From positions 70,291,259 through 70,355,258 of the forward strand of contig CM054181.1 of assembly GCA_028829895.1 (NCBI GenBank): DNA of 64,000 nt. The letters are read 5' to 3'. Under the pieces are notes generated by a model, which was not told where the DNA came from, did not search any database, and saw only the letters and a list, made by a program, of their open reading frames with translations. Shown in pieces: positions 1 through 12,000 of this stretch (the first letter of the stretch is position 1; each line of letters begins with the position of its first letter). The DNA comes from Sinotaia quadrata. Lineage: Eukaryota; Mollusca; Gastropoda; Architaenioglossa; Viviparidae. The position numbers and the translations under genes were made by a program.

Positions 1-1
1 C

Positions 2-390
2 CTTGATCCATTGTAGTGTTGTGTCATTAGTCCTCTTGGCCCACTGCAATGTCGTGTTATTAGTCCTATTGACCCAATGTAGCGTTGTGTCATTAATCCT
101 CTTTACCCCACTGTAATGTGTTATTAGTCCTCTTGACCCAGTGGTTTGTAGTGTCGTGTTATTAGTCTTGAACCACTGTAATGTCGTGTTATTAGTCCTC
201 TTGACACAATATAGTGTCGTGTTATTAGTCCTTTTGACCCACTGTAATGTGTTATTAGTCCTCTTGACACAATATAGTGTCGTGTTATTAGTCCTTTTGA
301 CCCACTGTAATGTGTTATTAGTCCTCTTGACCCACTGTAATGTCGTGTTATTGGTCCTCATGACCCAATGTAGTGTCGTGTTATTAGTCG
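2..390. repeat. Minisatellite, about 30-33 bp unit, about 12 copies
   Basis: About twelve imperfect tandem copies of a unit reading roughly 'ttgacccactgtaatgtcg' plus 'tgttattagtcctc'. Two length variants (about 33 and 30 bp, differing by a 3-bp loss around 'gtcg') alternate. An open frame that runs through the array is only a by-product of the period and is not called as a gene. Confidence 0.9.
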
Positions 391-649
391 TCCAGGTCCA
401 AAGCAGTACCTGGAGAAAATGTTATGTTCAAGGTGCTAGTCTTAAGGGATAAACGAGTGACAAAAAGCCAGCAATGAGTTAAAATTTGACAATATGTAGG
501 TTAGCAACGAGTTCCTCGTAACTGTACTTTTTGGAATCGTGTTGCTGACGTCAGCAACAGATGACATAATATACTGGCATTCCCAGTGAAACGAGTATTT
601 TAGAGATATATGTTTGAAATGAATTATTTATGGCATTATGTTAAAGACC

Positions 650-2720
650 AAGTGAAATGGAATCTAAGTCAGCCACAGATTAGAATAAACCCGTATGAAA
701 TAAGTAATTTCCATTCTTAGAATCAAGACTTTAAAAATTTAAACTTTATGAGATTTGCATAAATGCATTTATTTTGGTATTGAAAGTCAATATTTCTGAG
801 AAATCAGAGATCTCGTTTATTTGCGAGACTGACTTTTCACCATAGCAAATTGTGACGTCACGAGTGGGAACTACAATACGCATGTGCCGTCCGACATCTT
901 GTCTTGCAGTAAACGCGTAGTTTGAAAAATAAAACAAGGTTAAACATTGCAGTGCACATGGCTGCATAAACAGCGGAAGAACTAAAAATATTCATTTTGC
1001 TACATTCCTAATACAAAGATGAAACGAGAAAACTTTCAACCGAAAGTACATACGTTACTGTGCAGTGAGCATTTTCAAGAAGAAAATGAAATGCCAAGTA
1101 GACAGTCTTTTCGGAGGCGGAATTATACATTAACAAATGCCTAAAAACAGTTGTAATGAATTATTAAAACAGATACGTCTTGCAGTTTTAACTTGGTATG
1201 TATTGGTAGCATGATTATTAGTATGATTAATTAACTATCAATTAATCAACTGTCAGTGAATATCCGGTATAAATAGATTGTTGTTGTTGAGTTACTTTGC
1301 AATATCTGATTTAATATTTAAAATTTCAACTGAATAAAATGCTTTATATATTAAATATATATTCATTAAGCCCTTATCATCTATTAATCTGAATTTGTAT
1401 GAATGCATTTTATTCCATCAGTAGTTGCTTGTGTGTTACTTGCATCATAATATTTTACTTTATATACTGTAGCATTGCTTTTAACATTATTCATAACATA
1501 AATGCATATGACAATTTTTCTTGAATAGATAATCTTAATACTCTAGCCACTCCCAGGATAAAATCTGGTCTTTATTTTCTGCTGTTAACTTTAGTTGATA
1601 AATCCATTAGAAAACATCTGATACTTATTATTATGCATCTGCCATAACTACTTGTGTACAAATGAATAGTTGAAGTAACTTTTGTCATAATTAAATATTT
1701 TAATTTACAGTTTATGGTTTCATAATACTGCATATAGGCAAAGTTATAGAATTTTGTTGCACTAATTATACCACCATTAGTAAGATGGTAAAACTGGGAT
1801 TTTTTCCCTATAATTCTAGCCATTTGTGTTGTTGTAAGTGTACCAGATTGTTAGATCAGATATACATAAAAACTAATAATTGTAATATTAATAAGAACAA
1901 ATGCATATATTTAAGCTTAATAAGACTATTCAACAATTAAATTAATATAACACTGGCCATTAATTGTTACTTTTAAAAGCTTTAGATTTACAATACTAAA
2001 TAAATAAAATAGTACACAAACAAAAATATAAACACACAACACTTGTACATAAACATGCAAATGTAATATGTATGAAAAAGAAAGTATTAGTAAGTAAAAT
2101 AATTAAAAATTAATATATATTTATAATATGAATAATAATCACTCATTTAAAAACATGACTACTGCCATTCTCTGTTTTGTTCATCATTAGTAAGTAATTT
2201 TAAATTATATACAGAATGATAATCACTTATTTAAAACATAACTAAACTGCTATTCTCTAAATGTTAGTACAGATCGTTAATACTATCACTAATGGTAATA
2301 GATATCGGTAGTAAATGTAATATATATATATATGCAATTACAAAACTGTACTTCAAAAGCTTTCGTCTTTCTGTCTATGAACTTAACGATGACAATAAAC
2401 GTATGGTGGGCCTATGTAGCATGCTGACTATATTAGAGAAATTAACTCATCAGTCATTGTTACCTCGGTATCTCCAACAACCATTAGCAATGGTCTGCGA
2501 ACTATGAACAGTTTGAACTTTCGCTGTCATCAGTACGAATTGGATCAAACATACATGAAGTACCAGTGAAAATTACATTGACGACCATTTGTCCCCCATG
2601 TCTGACGTCACTTCTGCTTGCTTTGACCCCAAGGGCTTGGGATTGTGTATCGTAGTAACGGGCAAATCTCGTTCACAAACTATATTGGACCTAGATTTCA
2701 TTTCACTTGGTTTTTGACTA
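650..2720. mobile_element. Decayed THAP-domain (P-element-like) transposon with terminal inverted repeats
   Basis: The left end (about 654-680, 'accaagtgaaatggaatcta') is matched in inverted orientation at about 2688-2715 ('tagatttcatttcacttggt'). Just inside both ends are further loosely matching blocks containing 'gacgtca'. The interior is very AT-rich and holds a broken THAP zinc finger near the left end, but no recognisable catalytic region. I infer a deleted or decayed P/THAP9-type DNA transposon. The exact ends and target duplication are not resolved. Confidence 0.5.
948..1144 (+). pseudogene. THAP zinc-finger remnant (transposase N-terminus), frameshifted
   Basis: The plus strand encodes CSAHGC, then INSGRTKNIHFATF, and after a one-base frameshift near 1006 continues through NTKMKRENFQPK and LLCSEHF to a stop at 1142-1144. 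The CxxxxC pair followed by the C-x2-H of LCSEHF is the zinc-binding pattern of the THAP domain, found in P-element and THAP9 transposases and in host THAP proteins. The frameshift and the missing catalytic part make it a relic. It sits inside the inverted-repeat-bounded element around it. Confidence 0.6.
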
Positions 2721-2879
2721 ATTTGTTCTCTATTGAAAGTGACGTAATATACGTTTTATTTGCATCGTAACCGTTAAATAATCCATACAGTTGTTATGTT
2801 TTTTCACAGTGGACGTTAATTTGAAGTTACCCACAAGTTAATCTCTTGTCTTCTTGAAATGAATGGTGTCAGAACATTA

Positions 2880-3580
2880 ATTTTTCTTACCTCTTCCTCA
2901 CTGCTTGATGTTCAACAATTAATTACTTACCTGTTTCCAATGAATTGTGTATTGTGCTTGTGCTATCTGTTTGAAATGAATAGCTGTGAGACGTGCTTAT
3001 CGGCTGTTTGAAATAAATTATGTATGACAGTTAGTTACCTGTTTAAAATGAATGGCACATGACGTTTAATTTATCACTTGTGAAATGAATGGTGTATGAG
3101 TTTAATTAGTTACCAGTTTCAAATGAATGTTGTTAGTTAATTATCAATTTTTATAGAATAATGCATAACATAGTTAATTAGTTACCAATTTCAAATGAAT
3201 GTTATATGTCAGTTAGTTCTCAGTTGTTATCGATTAGTGCATAATTAGAGTTAATTAGTTACCAATTTCAAGTGAATGATACAACAGAAAATTAATTAGT
3301 AGCCAGATTCAAGTGAGTGATGCAAGAGACAATTAGTAGCCAGATTCAACTGAATGGCGCAAGAGACAATTAGTAACCAGACACAAGTAAATGATGCAAG
3401 AGACAGTTAGTAGCCAGATTCAGTGAACAGTGCAAGAGACAATTAGTAGCCATATTCAAGTGAACGGTGCAAGAGACAATTAGTAGCCACCTTCAAGTGA
3501 ATAGTACAAGAGACAGTTACATAGTTATGAATTTCAAGTGAATTATATTACAGACAATTAATTAGTTCACCAGTTTCAAA
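2880..3580. repeat. Degenerate tandem repeat, about 38 bp unit
   Basis: Repeated words 'agagacaattagtagccag' and 'attcaagtgaatg' recur about every 38 bp, best preserved at about 3290-3520. Older, more diverged copies with 'gttaattagttaccaattt' extend leftward to about 2880. Confidence 0.8.
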
Positions 3581-4000
3581 TAAATGGTGCTTGATATCCA
3601 TTACTTACATGTTTGAAGTAATGACTTTTAGCAGTGTCTTAGTTAACTCACTACTTTTTCTATGCTGATTGTTTTATATCATTATTGTACTGAACCAGTT
3701 ACGATTGTAAGCGGCCATAGATGGTGCGCAAATGTGTGTTTTTTAAATTGTTTTAATTTTATCATAACAGTCTTCAGTAATAATTTCATTTGTAACTTAA
3801 AGAGGAATTTTTTTCCCTCTAATAATTGTCCTCATTGTGAAGCTATACATGTATAGATTTGCCTGTGTTTATATCTGTAATGCAGTATTGTCATTATACT
3901 TAAAACATGAGCACTTACGTTGTTTAGTTTTGTTACATAATACACTGTGAGCTGCATGAATGAGCTGTTACATAGCATAGTGTATACTATAGTAGGATAA

Positions 4001-4225
4001 GGTCTGTTACGTAAATATTGTATATAGTAGGGTGAGATCTGTTACGTAAATATTGTGTATAGTAGGGTGAGGTCTGTTACGTAAATATTGTGTATAGTAG
4101 GGTGAGGTATGTTACGTAAATATTGTGTATAGTAGGGTGAGGTATGTTACGTAAATATTGTGTATAGTAGGGTGAGGTATGTTACGTAAATATTGTGTAT
4201 AGTAGGGGGAGGTCTGTTACGTAAT
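4001..4225. repeat. Minisatellite, 35 bp unit, about 6 copies
   Basis: Near-perfect tandem copies of a 35-bp unit containing 'tgttacgtaaatattgtg' and 'tatagtagggtgagg'. Some copies have 'ggtctg' and others 'ggtatg'. Confidence 0.9.
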
Positions 4226-4500
4226 ATTACATATACCATGACTCCTGTTTGTTAAATAAACGTGGCAAGTATGGTATCACTTGGACTTTTTTTTAAATCA
4301 TGAACATTTGTTGCTTATGATTTTAACTGTACAAAGATTTGCTTTTTTTTCAATTCCCACTTTAAAATAATTACTAGAGTTAATAGATATTTGTGTTACA
4401 CATACGTAAAAGAGTATTACAAAAGAGTAAGGATTTAATGTTTCAGTTATGAAAGTTCAGTAGATGAGGATGAGAACTGTAAGCATGAGTTGTATAGACT

Positions 4501-4975
4501 AAATTTTTTTGTGTTGTGTGGACTGAATACTTTGTCTTGTGTGGACTGAAATTCTTTGTGCTATGTGGACTGCATTCTTTGTGTTGTCTGGACTGAATTT
4601 TTGTGCTGCATGGACTGAATTTTTGTGCTGCATAGACTGCATTCTTTGTGTTGTCTGGACTGAATTCTTTGTGTTGTCTGGACTGAATTCTTTGTGTTGT
4701 CTGGACTGAATTCTTTGTGTTGTCTGGACTGAATTCTTTGCGTTGTCTGGACTGAATTCTTTGTGTTGTCTGGACTGAATTCTTTGTGTTGTCTGGACTG
4801 AATTCTTTGTGTTGTCTGGACTGAATTCTTTGTGTTGTCTGGACTGAATTCTTCGAGTTTCTTGACTGAATTCTTCGGTTTGTGGACTGAATTCTTTGTG
4901 CTGTGTGGACTGTATTCTTTGTGCTGTGGACCGTATTCTTTGTGCTGTATGGACTGTATTTTTTGTGTTGCACTA
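4501..4975. repeat. Minisatellite, 24 bp unit, about 19 copies
   Basis: Tandem copies of 'tgttgtctggactgaattct' plus 'ttg', homogeneous in the middle and diverged at both edges. The 24-bp period is a multiple of three and leaves long open frames (minus-strand repeat 'QHKEFSPDNTKNSVQT'). These lack complexity, a plausible start or splice context, and are not called as genes. Confidence 0.9.
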
Positions 4976-5036
4976 GGTAATTATAAAGTTCAGGTACATT
5001 GTTGTATGGATTAGTTTGGCAACTCGACTTAACCAT

Positions 5037-6460
5037 GAAGGAAGGATACAGAGTGAAATCCTTACGTTGAAATACGTAATTATAAAGTACAGTTACACTT
5101 CAGGTATAGATTAGGTGGACCACTCAACATTAATCATAAAGGATACAGAGCGAAGTCTTGTTGCTGCATTACAAAATTATATTTTATTTCACATCTAAAT
5201 CCCCGCTAACGGACTAGGGGAAGTAACCTGGTTTCGTTATTACGCAATACATGTTATGTGACTAGAAACGTTCACCCAAGTTTTCATTTAGATAGACAGA
5301 CGTTGTAGACACAGTGTGTGTTATCATTTCATGCTTTAAATATATATATATATTGGAGATATATATATATTGAGTGAACGTAGAGTATTCGTGCATGAGT
5401 GATGGTGAGTGTTTACGACTTGGATAGTTGACGCGCATTGAGTTGGCACACGCAGATAAAAAGCATGCCTCAATGGACTATGTCACAAGACATAAAGCTT
5501 CATGAAGCCTTTGAGGACTCTTAGTAAAACTATATAAGGGAAGAAGAGAGACTTATATTCTCATGCTGAAAACGTGGATTTATATGAAGACATCTTACTT
5601 CATTTAGTGTGGAATTTTATATACAAAGATTTCATAAAGGAAAGTTAGGAATATCTCTTTCCACCCGTTTTTTCATCCGTCAACTGCCTAGTGTTGAAGT
5701 GACGAGATAACTTGCTTCAATATTTTTCCTGGCAAAGTGTGAATTTCGACTTCAAGACAGCTTATGCACGCGACATTGGTTGTATGCAGTTAACGATAGA
5801 GGAACCATTTTCATCTCCCTGTCTGAGCTTGTTTGAATTCATATTCCGTGGTTGGAGGGACAGGGATTTTGCAAGATGATAAAACGTCTTCTGCTTCACC
5901 TCTTGTAATTTCTTTCTTTGGAAAGAAGTGAGTTTTTAATTCCAGCCCTATAATGAAACTATAATAGTTGACTGACTGCACAAGGAATACAACATTCATA
6001 ATTTGATTTATTTCTTGCTCAGTTTGATTATGTCTTTTGTTCAGTGTTTTCATTTTAATACTTTTTAAAAATATATATTCCGGGTGTAAATATTTTAGAC
6101 TTAAATTGTTTATTCCATGCTTTTCTCTAGCTAGTGTTTTTATTTTAATATTTTTGTCACAACAAAAACCAGATTTACAAAATATTTTGGACCATTCAAT
6201 TTGAGTACCAGAAAGTTATTTATTTAAAAGTTATTTTCATGACGAATGAAAGACAAGAATCTTTCAGTCATTATATACTCAACACTATTGCCACATAAGT
6301 GGACTGTGACACCCAGATAAAGGTCTGATGTATTATAGTGTATAACTCTTTTTCTCATTCTCATACTGTATGCTTCCACTTGCCCACCACACATAGGTGC
6401 ATATACATGCACACATCAGTTATGTAACACATTGGTTATGTATCAAACACTCAAAACAGA
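5037..6460. other. Gene-free stretch
   Basis: No exon, RNA gene or element is recognised. There is a short AT microsatellite near 5340-5370. An 80-codon minus-strand open frame at 5811-6053 has no family I can name and no splice context that I trust. Confidence 0.6.
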
Positions 6461-6467
6461 TAACACG

Positions 6468-6469
<2 letters not shown>

Positions 6470-6498
<29 letters not shown>

Positions 6499-6500
6499 TT
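6470..6500. repeat. CA dinucleotide microsatellite
   Basis: Short (CA)n run following 'cacgcacgcgcg'. Confidence 0.9.
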
Positions 6501-6764
6501 CATATATATTGGTCCATTACTGTAATAATCATAATACTACAGGATTACTGTAACATGTCATCACATACTCAAACAGGTAATACACAAACTTCATACATAT
6601 TGATCCACTAATGTAATAATCACAGTACTAGAGCATTGCAGTAACAGTTATAAATGTCATCATACTTCTACAAGGCATCACACCTAGATTTAAGCTGCAT
6701 TCTCAGCTTTCTCTCCTTGAAAGCCACAACAGTTCTCGAGCACTCGTTTATGTAGTTCACTACA

Positions 6765-7262
6765 TTGCCTACTGTTGAAACTTCACAAATTCCAAACACA
6801 TCAGTTGTCAAGTGGCCCTTTGTATAAATCACCATATTGCCTACTGTTGAAACTTCACAAATTCCAAACACATCAGTTGTCAAGTGGCCCTTTGTATAAA
6901 TCACCATATTGCCTACTGTTGAAACTTCACAAATTCCAAACACATCAGTTGTCAAGTGGCCCTTTGTATAAATCACCACATTGCCTATTGTTGAAACTTC
7001 ACAAATTCCAAACACATCAGTTGTCAAGTGGCCCTTTGTATAAATCACCACATTGCCTACTGTTGAAACTTCACAAATTCCAAACACATCAGTTGTCAAG
7101 TGGCCCTTTGTATAAATCACCATATTGCCTACTGTTGAAACTTCACAAATTCCAAACACATCAGTTGTCAAGTGGCCCTTTGTATAAATCACCATACTGC
7201 CTACTGCTGAAGCTTCACAAAATTGTAAACACAATAGCTTTAAAGGGTCCGTTTGTGTAGTT
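6765..7262. repeat. Minisatellite, 72 bp unit, about 6.8 copies
   Basis: Almost identical 72-bp units (for example 'accatattgcctactgttg' recurs at 6831, 6903 and onward) with a few substitutions per copy. The period is 24 codons and one frame on each strand has no stop, so open frames of 161 (+) and 188 (-) codons overlap. This is a consequence of homogenised repeats; there is no reason to call protein. Confidence 0.95.
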
Positions 7263-7329
7263 CACCAACACTGCCTACTGCTGAAACTTCACTACAAGAT
7301 GAAAGAGTCAACACACATCTCTTTTCCAC

Positions 7330-7830
7330 TCTGTACACGGACTGCCTCTTCACTCCACTCCTTATGCTGACTGCCGGTTCACTCAACTCCTTAAACTGGC
7401 TTCCTGTTCACTCCTTATGATGGTTGACTGTTTACTCCACTCTTACATTGACTGTCTGTTCACTCCACTCATTATGATGGCTGCCTGTTTAATCGATTCA
7501 GTGCATTGGCTACTGTTCGCTCCTTACATTGACTGTTCATTCTAATCTGTATGATAACTGCCTGACTCCCACTCCTTATGATGACTGCCTGTTCACTCCA
7601 CTCCTTATGATGACTGCCCTTTCACTCCACTCCTCTCCTTATGAAGACTGCCTGACTCCACTTCTTATGATGACTGCTTGTTCACTCCACTTCTTATGAT
7701 GACTGCCTGTTCACTCCACTTCTTATGATGACTGCCTGTTCACTCCACTTCTTATGATGACTGCCTGTTCACTCCACTCCTTATGATGACTGCCTGTTCA
7801 CTCCACTCCTTATGATGGCTGCCTGCTCAC
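7330..7830. repeat. Minisatellite, about 29 bp unit, about 15 copies
   Basis: Tandem copies of 'cttatgatgactgcctgttc' plus 'actccactt', homogeneous from about 7570 to 7830 and diverged to the left. Confidence 0.9.
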
Positions 7831-7974
7831 TTCAGAATCAAGCACAAGATGCCTGCTCTGCTTCCCAGTAGATTCCAGCTCCAGGGCCTAACCAACCTCA
7901 CTCGTGTGTATTCCAGATCGACATCTGAGCTATTCCTCTGACAGTTGTATCTTGAGCGTACCATTATGACAACC

Positions 7975-8095
7975 AAAGATCTTATGTGTACCCTTTATAA
8001 AACCAAATATCTTTAGTTACCCATTACAAAACCAAATATATTTAGTTACCCATTATAAAACCAAATATCTTTAGTTACCCATTATGAAAACCAAA
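7975..8095. repeat. Short tandem repeat, 30 bp unit, about 4 copies
   Basis: Copies of 'cattataaaaccaaatatct' plus 'ttagttaccc'. Confidence 0.85.
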
Positions 8096-8454
8096 GCACA
8101 TGCACAATGTTTTTTCTCATGTCAGGGTCTTATTACATGGAACAGAATTCCTTTAAAACTCAACATCAAAAAAAAAAAAAGCTCTCTTAAGAAATTATCT
8201 TTCACCTACACTATTTTTCTTTTAATGATCAACTCTTTGTTGTTTTAAAAAAATAAATTCAAACTAGGTCCATGTCTAATCATGCTTTGAGTTATATATA
8301 TATTTAAAGAAAGAAATTTTTAGAAAGAAAGATCTCCCTTTAATAGTATCACCACTGTTTCTGTAAATAGTCCATTCCATTCTTATCCTTACTGTTTCTG
8401 TATTGAATGAACGAAAAATTACGCACACAACACCATTATAGTTAATTACTGCAT

Positions 8455-8460
8455 TTTATT
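8455..8460 (-). promoter_or_regulatory. Candidate polyadenylation signal of the tyrosinase gene
   Basis: AATAAA on the minus strand, about 90 bases past the tyrosinase stop codon; the first such hexamer downstream that I noticed. No cleavage site can be read from sequence. Confidence 0.45.
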
Positions 8461-8550
8461 GGCTGTAAATTTCATGAGTATATAGGCCCTACTAGGTGAG
8501 TGCAGTCTTCAAGGGCAAAAGAAATCACGTGTTTACATCCGCTTTCTCCA

Positions 8551-9081
8551 CTACCCAGCGTTCACACGATTCCCTGCTTCCGGTAGGCCCGAGAAACGAC
8601 TTCCGAACGAATCGGTGGCGGTGAGGAAGTCCAGTCCGGGTACTTGGAACAACTGGTTGAACCCTCGTGCTGGAATGCCGTTAAGCAAGTTATTGATGGA
8701 TGACAATCCCACCGACGACCTCAGATCGCTCGGAGAACCGGGTGCAGACGCTCCAACGCCCAGGGTATCTGAAATGCAGCGCTTGTTAATCGTATTGCAT
8801 CGCATGTGTGCGCCGCAGTCCTGATTGCTGCTGCATGTGGAAGGGGGGTCCAGACAACGGATGATGCGTTCCGTGAAGAAGTTGTTAGCCCCGTCGATCA
8901 TGCGTAGCCGACCAAGGCGCATGGCAGCGAAGGGCGAGTGGGCGGGGTCGCCGTACTCTGCTGGCCAGTCGCGCATTGGGTTGATTTTTTTCTCCACTTG
9001 ATTCTTCCGGAACCATTCATAGGCGCAGTCCACAAAGGTGTGGTGGAACCAGAATATGGGGTCGTAGGAAGCAGTTTCGAC
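8551..9081 (-). CDS. Tyrosinase exon 5 (last CuB histidine, Cys cluster, stop)
   Basis: Acceptor ttgcag|GTC, 531 bases to a TAG stop. It begins VETASYDPIFWFHHTFVD and continues into the conserved post-CuB helix region, then six clustered cysteines and a low-complexity tail ending NRVNAG. Confidence 0.92.
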   Translation of the reverse strand, partial: VETASYDPIFWFHHTFVDCAYEWFRKNQVEKKINPMRDWPAEYGDPAHSPFAAMRLGRLRMIDGANNFFTERIIRCLDPPSTCSSNQDCGAHMRCNTINKRCISDTLGVGASAPGSPSDLRSSVGLSSINNLLNGIPARGFNQLFQVPGLDFLTATDSFGSRFSGLPEAGNRVNAG

Positions 9082-12000
9082 CTGCAACAGATAACGGCAC
9101 CAAACATCATCATCAGTCATCACACAGGACAATTATTAATCACGTGCCAGCTTTGTAAACAAAATAGTCTTGGTCTAAGGTTGGGTGGGTGAGAGGGGCG
9201 TATCGAATTAAACTTGTCTTTCTACCTGTTAGAAGATAGTGATTTATATATGTGTATGTTTGTGCGTATGCGCGCCTGTGTGTGTGTACTGCATTAACTT
9301 GAGAGCAGTGAATTAATGATGAAACAAAGAGAGTAACCTCTTGGCAATCCTGCCCATTAATCTGACAGGGGTGGGGAGTTAGAGAGGCCTGCGACCAAAC
9401 AGGGCGGGTTATAAATGTATCAGTCTTTATCTCTCACCTATAAAAATGCAAGCTGAAAAGAATTACCTGCCCCATTAATCCCCCAATAAATGTGTGCACA
9501 TAATTGTGTTTCTCCTCCAAGTTGCTGTCAATGTTACCGCCAGGGAAAGAGATTTCGCCGAGAAAATTCTGGTTCAATAAGTTTTGCATGTCCTGAAAAT
9601 CAAAATACATGCAAATAATTATAGACAGCCCCCTAACACAACAGCACTGCTACTAAGGATAAACAAACCCTAACACAACAAAACTGTTGTTATGGATAAA
9701 CAATCCCTAATAAAACAACAATACTGCTAAGTATAAACAACCTCTACTAGAACAGCAATAATACTAAGTATCAACAACTCCTACTATAACAACACTACTG
9801 GTTATGAACAATCCCTAATACAACAACAATACTACTAGCATTAAAATAAAAAAACCTAGCACAAAACTTTTACTTGGCATAAGCGTTCCATGCTACAACA
9901 ATACTGCTACTAGTTATAAATAACCACTAACATAATACTATTACAACAATACATGTACTAATAATTATAAATAAGTCCTAACACAACACTATTCCTAGAT
10001 ATAACAATTTATTACTAGAACAATATTATTTCTAGGTATAAAAATTTATTACTAGAACAATACTATTTCTAGGTATAAATAACTGTTAGCACAACACTAT
10101 TACAACAATATTGCCTGGTATAAACAACTCTCAGCGCAACATTATTCCTAGGTATAAACATTCCATAGTTCAGAAACACTATTACTAGTACTACTAGGTA
10201 TAAATAATTCCTAACACAACAATTTGCTAAGCATAAATATTCCTACTACAATACTATTACTAGGTATAAATAGTCCCTAACAACACTATAACTAGGTATA
10301 AACATTTCCTTCTACAACAATACTATTTTTAGGCATTAATAACCCTAAAACAACACTTTTACAACAATAGTACTAGGTATAAATTACAAACACAACTCTA
10401 TTACTAATATTTTACTAGGTATAAATAAGCTCTAATACTATTACCAAGTACAGACTTTCCCTACTACAATACCATTACTAGGTATAAACATCCCCTAACA
10501 CAACACTATTAGTAATAAATATTCCCTAACACAATATTGCTATTAGGTATTAACATTTCATAACACAACACCAGTACTAAGTAGAAGCAACAGCTACTAC
10601 AATAATAATACTAGGTATAAATAATCTCTTAACACAACACTATTATTAGATATAAACATTCCCTACTACAACAATACTATTACTAGGTATAAACATTCCC
10701 TACTACAACAATACTATTACTAGGTATAAACATTCCCTACTACAGCAATACTATTACTAGGTATAAATAATCTCTTAACACAACACTATTATTAGATATA
10801 AACATTCCCTACTACAGCAATACTATTACTAGGTATAAACATTCCCTACTACAGCAATACTATTACTAGGTATAAACATTCCCTACTACAACAATACTAT
10901 TACTAGGTATAAACATTCCCTACTACAACAATACTGTTACTAGGTATAAATAATCCCTTAAACAACACCACTACTAAGTAGAAGCAACATACCAATGCTC
11001 CTAAGTATAACAATCTCTACTAGAACAATAATAGTTAATACTATTACTACTAGTTTATTACTACAACTACTACTAATTATGAATTACACCCATGTATTTA
11101 CATAGTCACCTCTTCACAGATGTGACAGTTGGTGCATCTCAGAAGAGTTTGTATCAGCACAGTATAAGTACAGACACGTGACAAGAATAATTACATAGGT
11201 TTTTCACAGGTTGCCCGAATTCCCCCAAGATCCAGAATCTCACGAGATTTCAAACTAATGCCTGCACACGCGGCAATATACAGCCTCACGTATAGATACG
11301 CACTAGCTAAAATACACTTGTAATATTTTTCTTCATTGTATAATTGTTTGAAATTTAATTTACCTGCTGAGAAAATGGCCTGCCGGTCGCACCACCGTTA
11401 CGATTAAGTGCTCCTAAAGGAGTTATCCACCCTGCAGCAAAGCCACTCTGTACAATGTTGTTGGTGTTTCCGAACAAGCTGGAAGTCCACGATGCCGAAG
11501 ATCCCATAACTGGCGGTTCCAGGGTCGAATCCCAGTAGCAGAGTGATACAGTCGGGTCGTACATGCGCAAGAGTTTTTCAAACCTTGGAGATCACGTGAC
11601 TGAATCTTGATCATAAGACTGATTTGCCATGGCAACCATTCGCAAATAGGCCCTCAAACGAATACTTATTCTCGCAAGTTCTCGAGAACACACAACAACT
11701 TCGATATGTGATGAAACGCACGCATATACACACACAGGCACACAGACTGATATATGTGATGTGAAATGCACACACAGACACACAGGAACACACACACACA
11801 CACACACATATATATATGATGAAAAGCACGCACATATACACACACGCACCCTGATAAGTGATGAAATGCACACACATACACACGCGCGCACAAATTGACT
11901 AATAGAATATTTACTTTGATTTGCATTATTGGGGAACATACTTCATTTCCGGAATGATTCTGAAAGCCACTAAAAAAATATTTCATTATAAAAAATTAGA

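Noticed and set aside
4443..5036. 197-codon minus-strand open frame
   Set aside because: It is the readout of a 24-bp minisatellite; low complexity, no family, no splice or start context.
5811..6053. 80-codon minus-strand open frame
   Set aside because: Protein looks non-repetitive, but I recognise no family and see no reliable start or splice signals.
6668..7260. Overlapping 188- and 161-codon open frames on both strands
   Set aside because: Produced by the 72-bp repeat; no evidence for a gene.
11592..11986. Cys/Val-rich minus-strand open frames
   Set aside because: Translation of CA-rich repeats inside tyrosinase intron 2.
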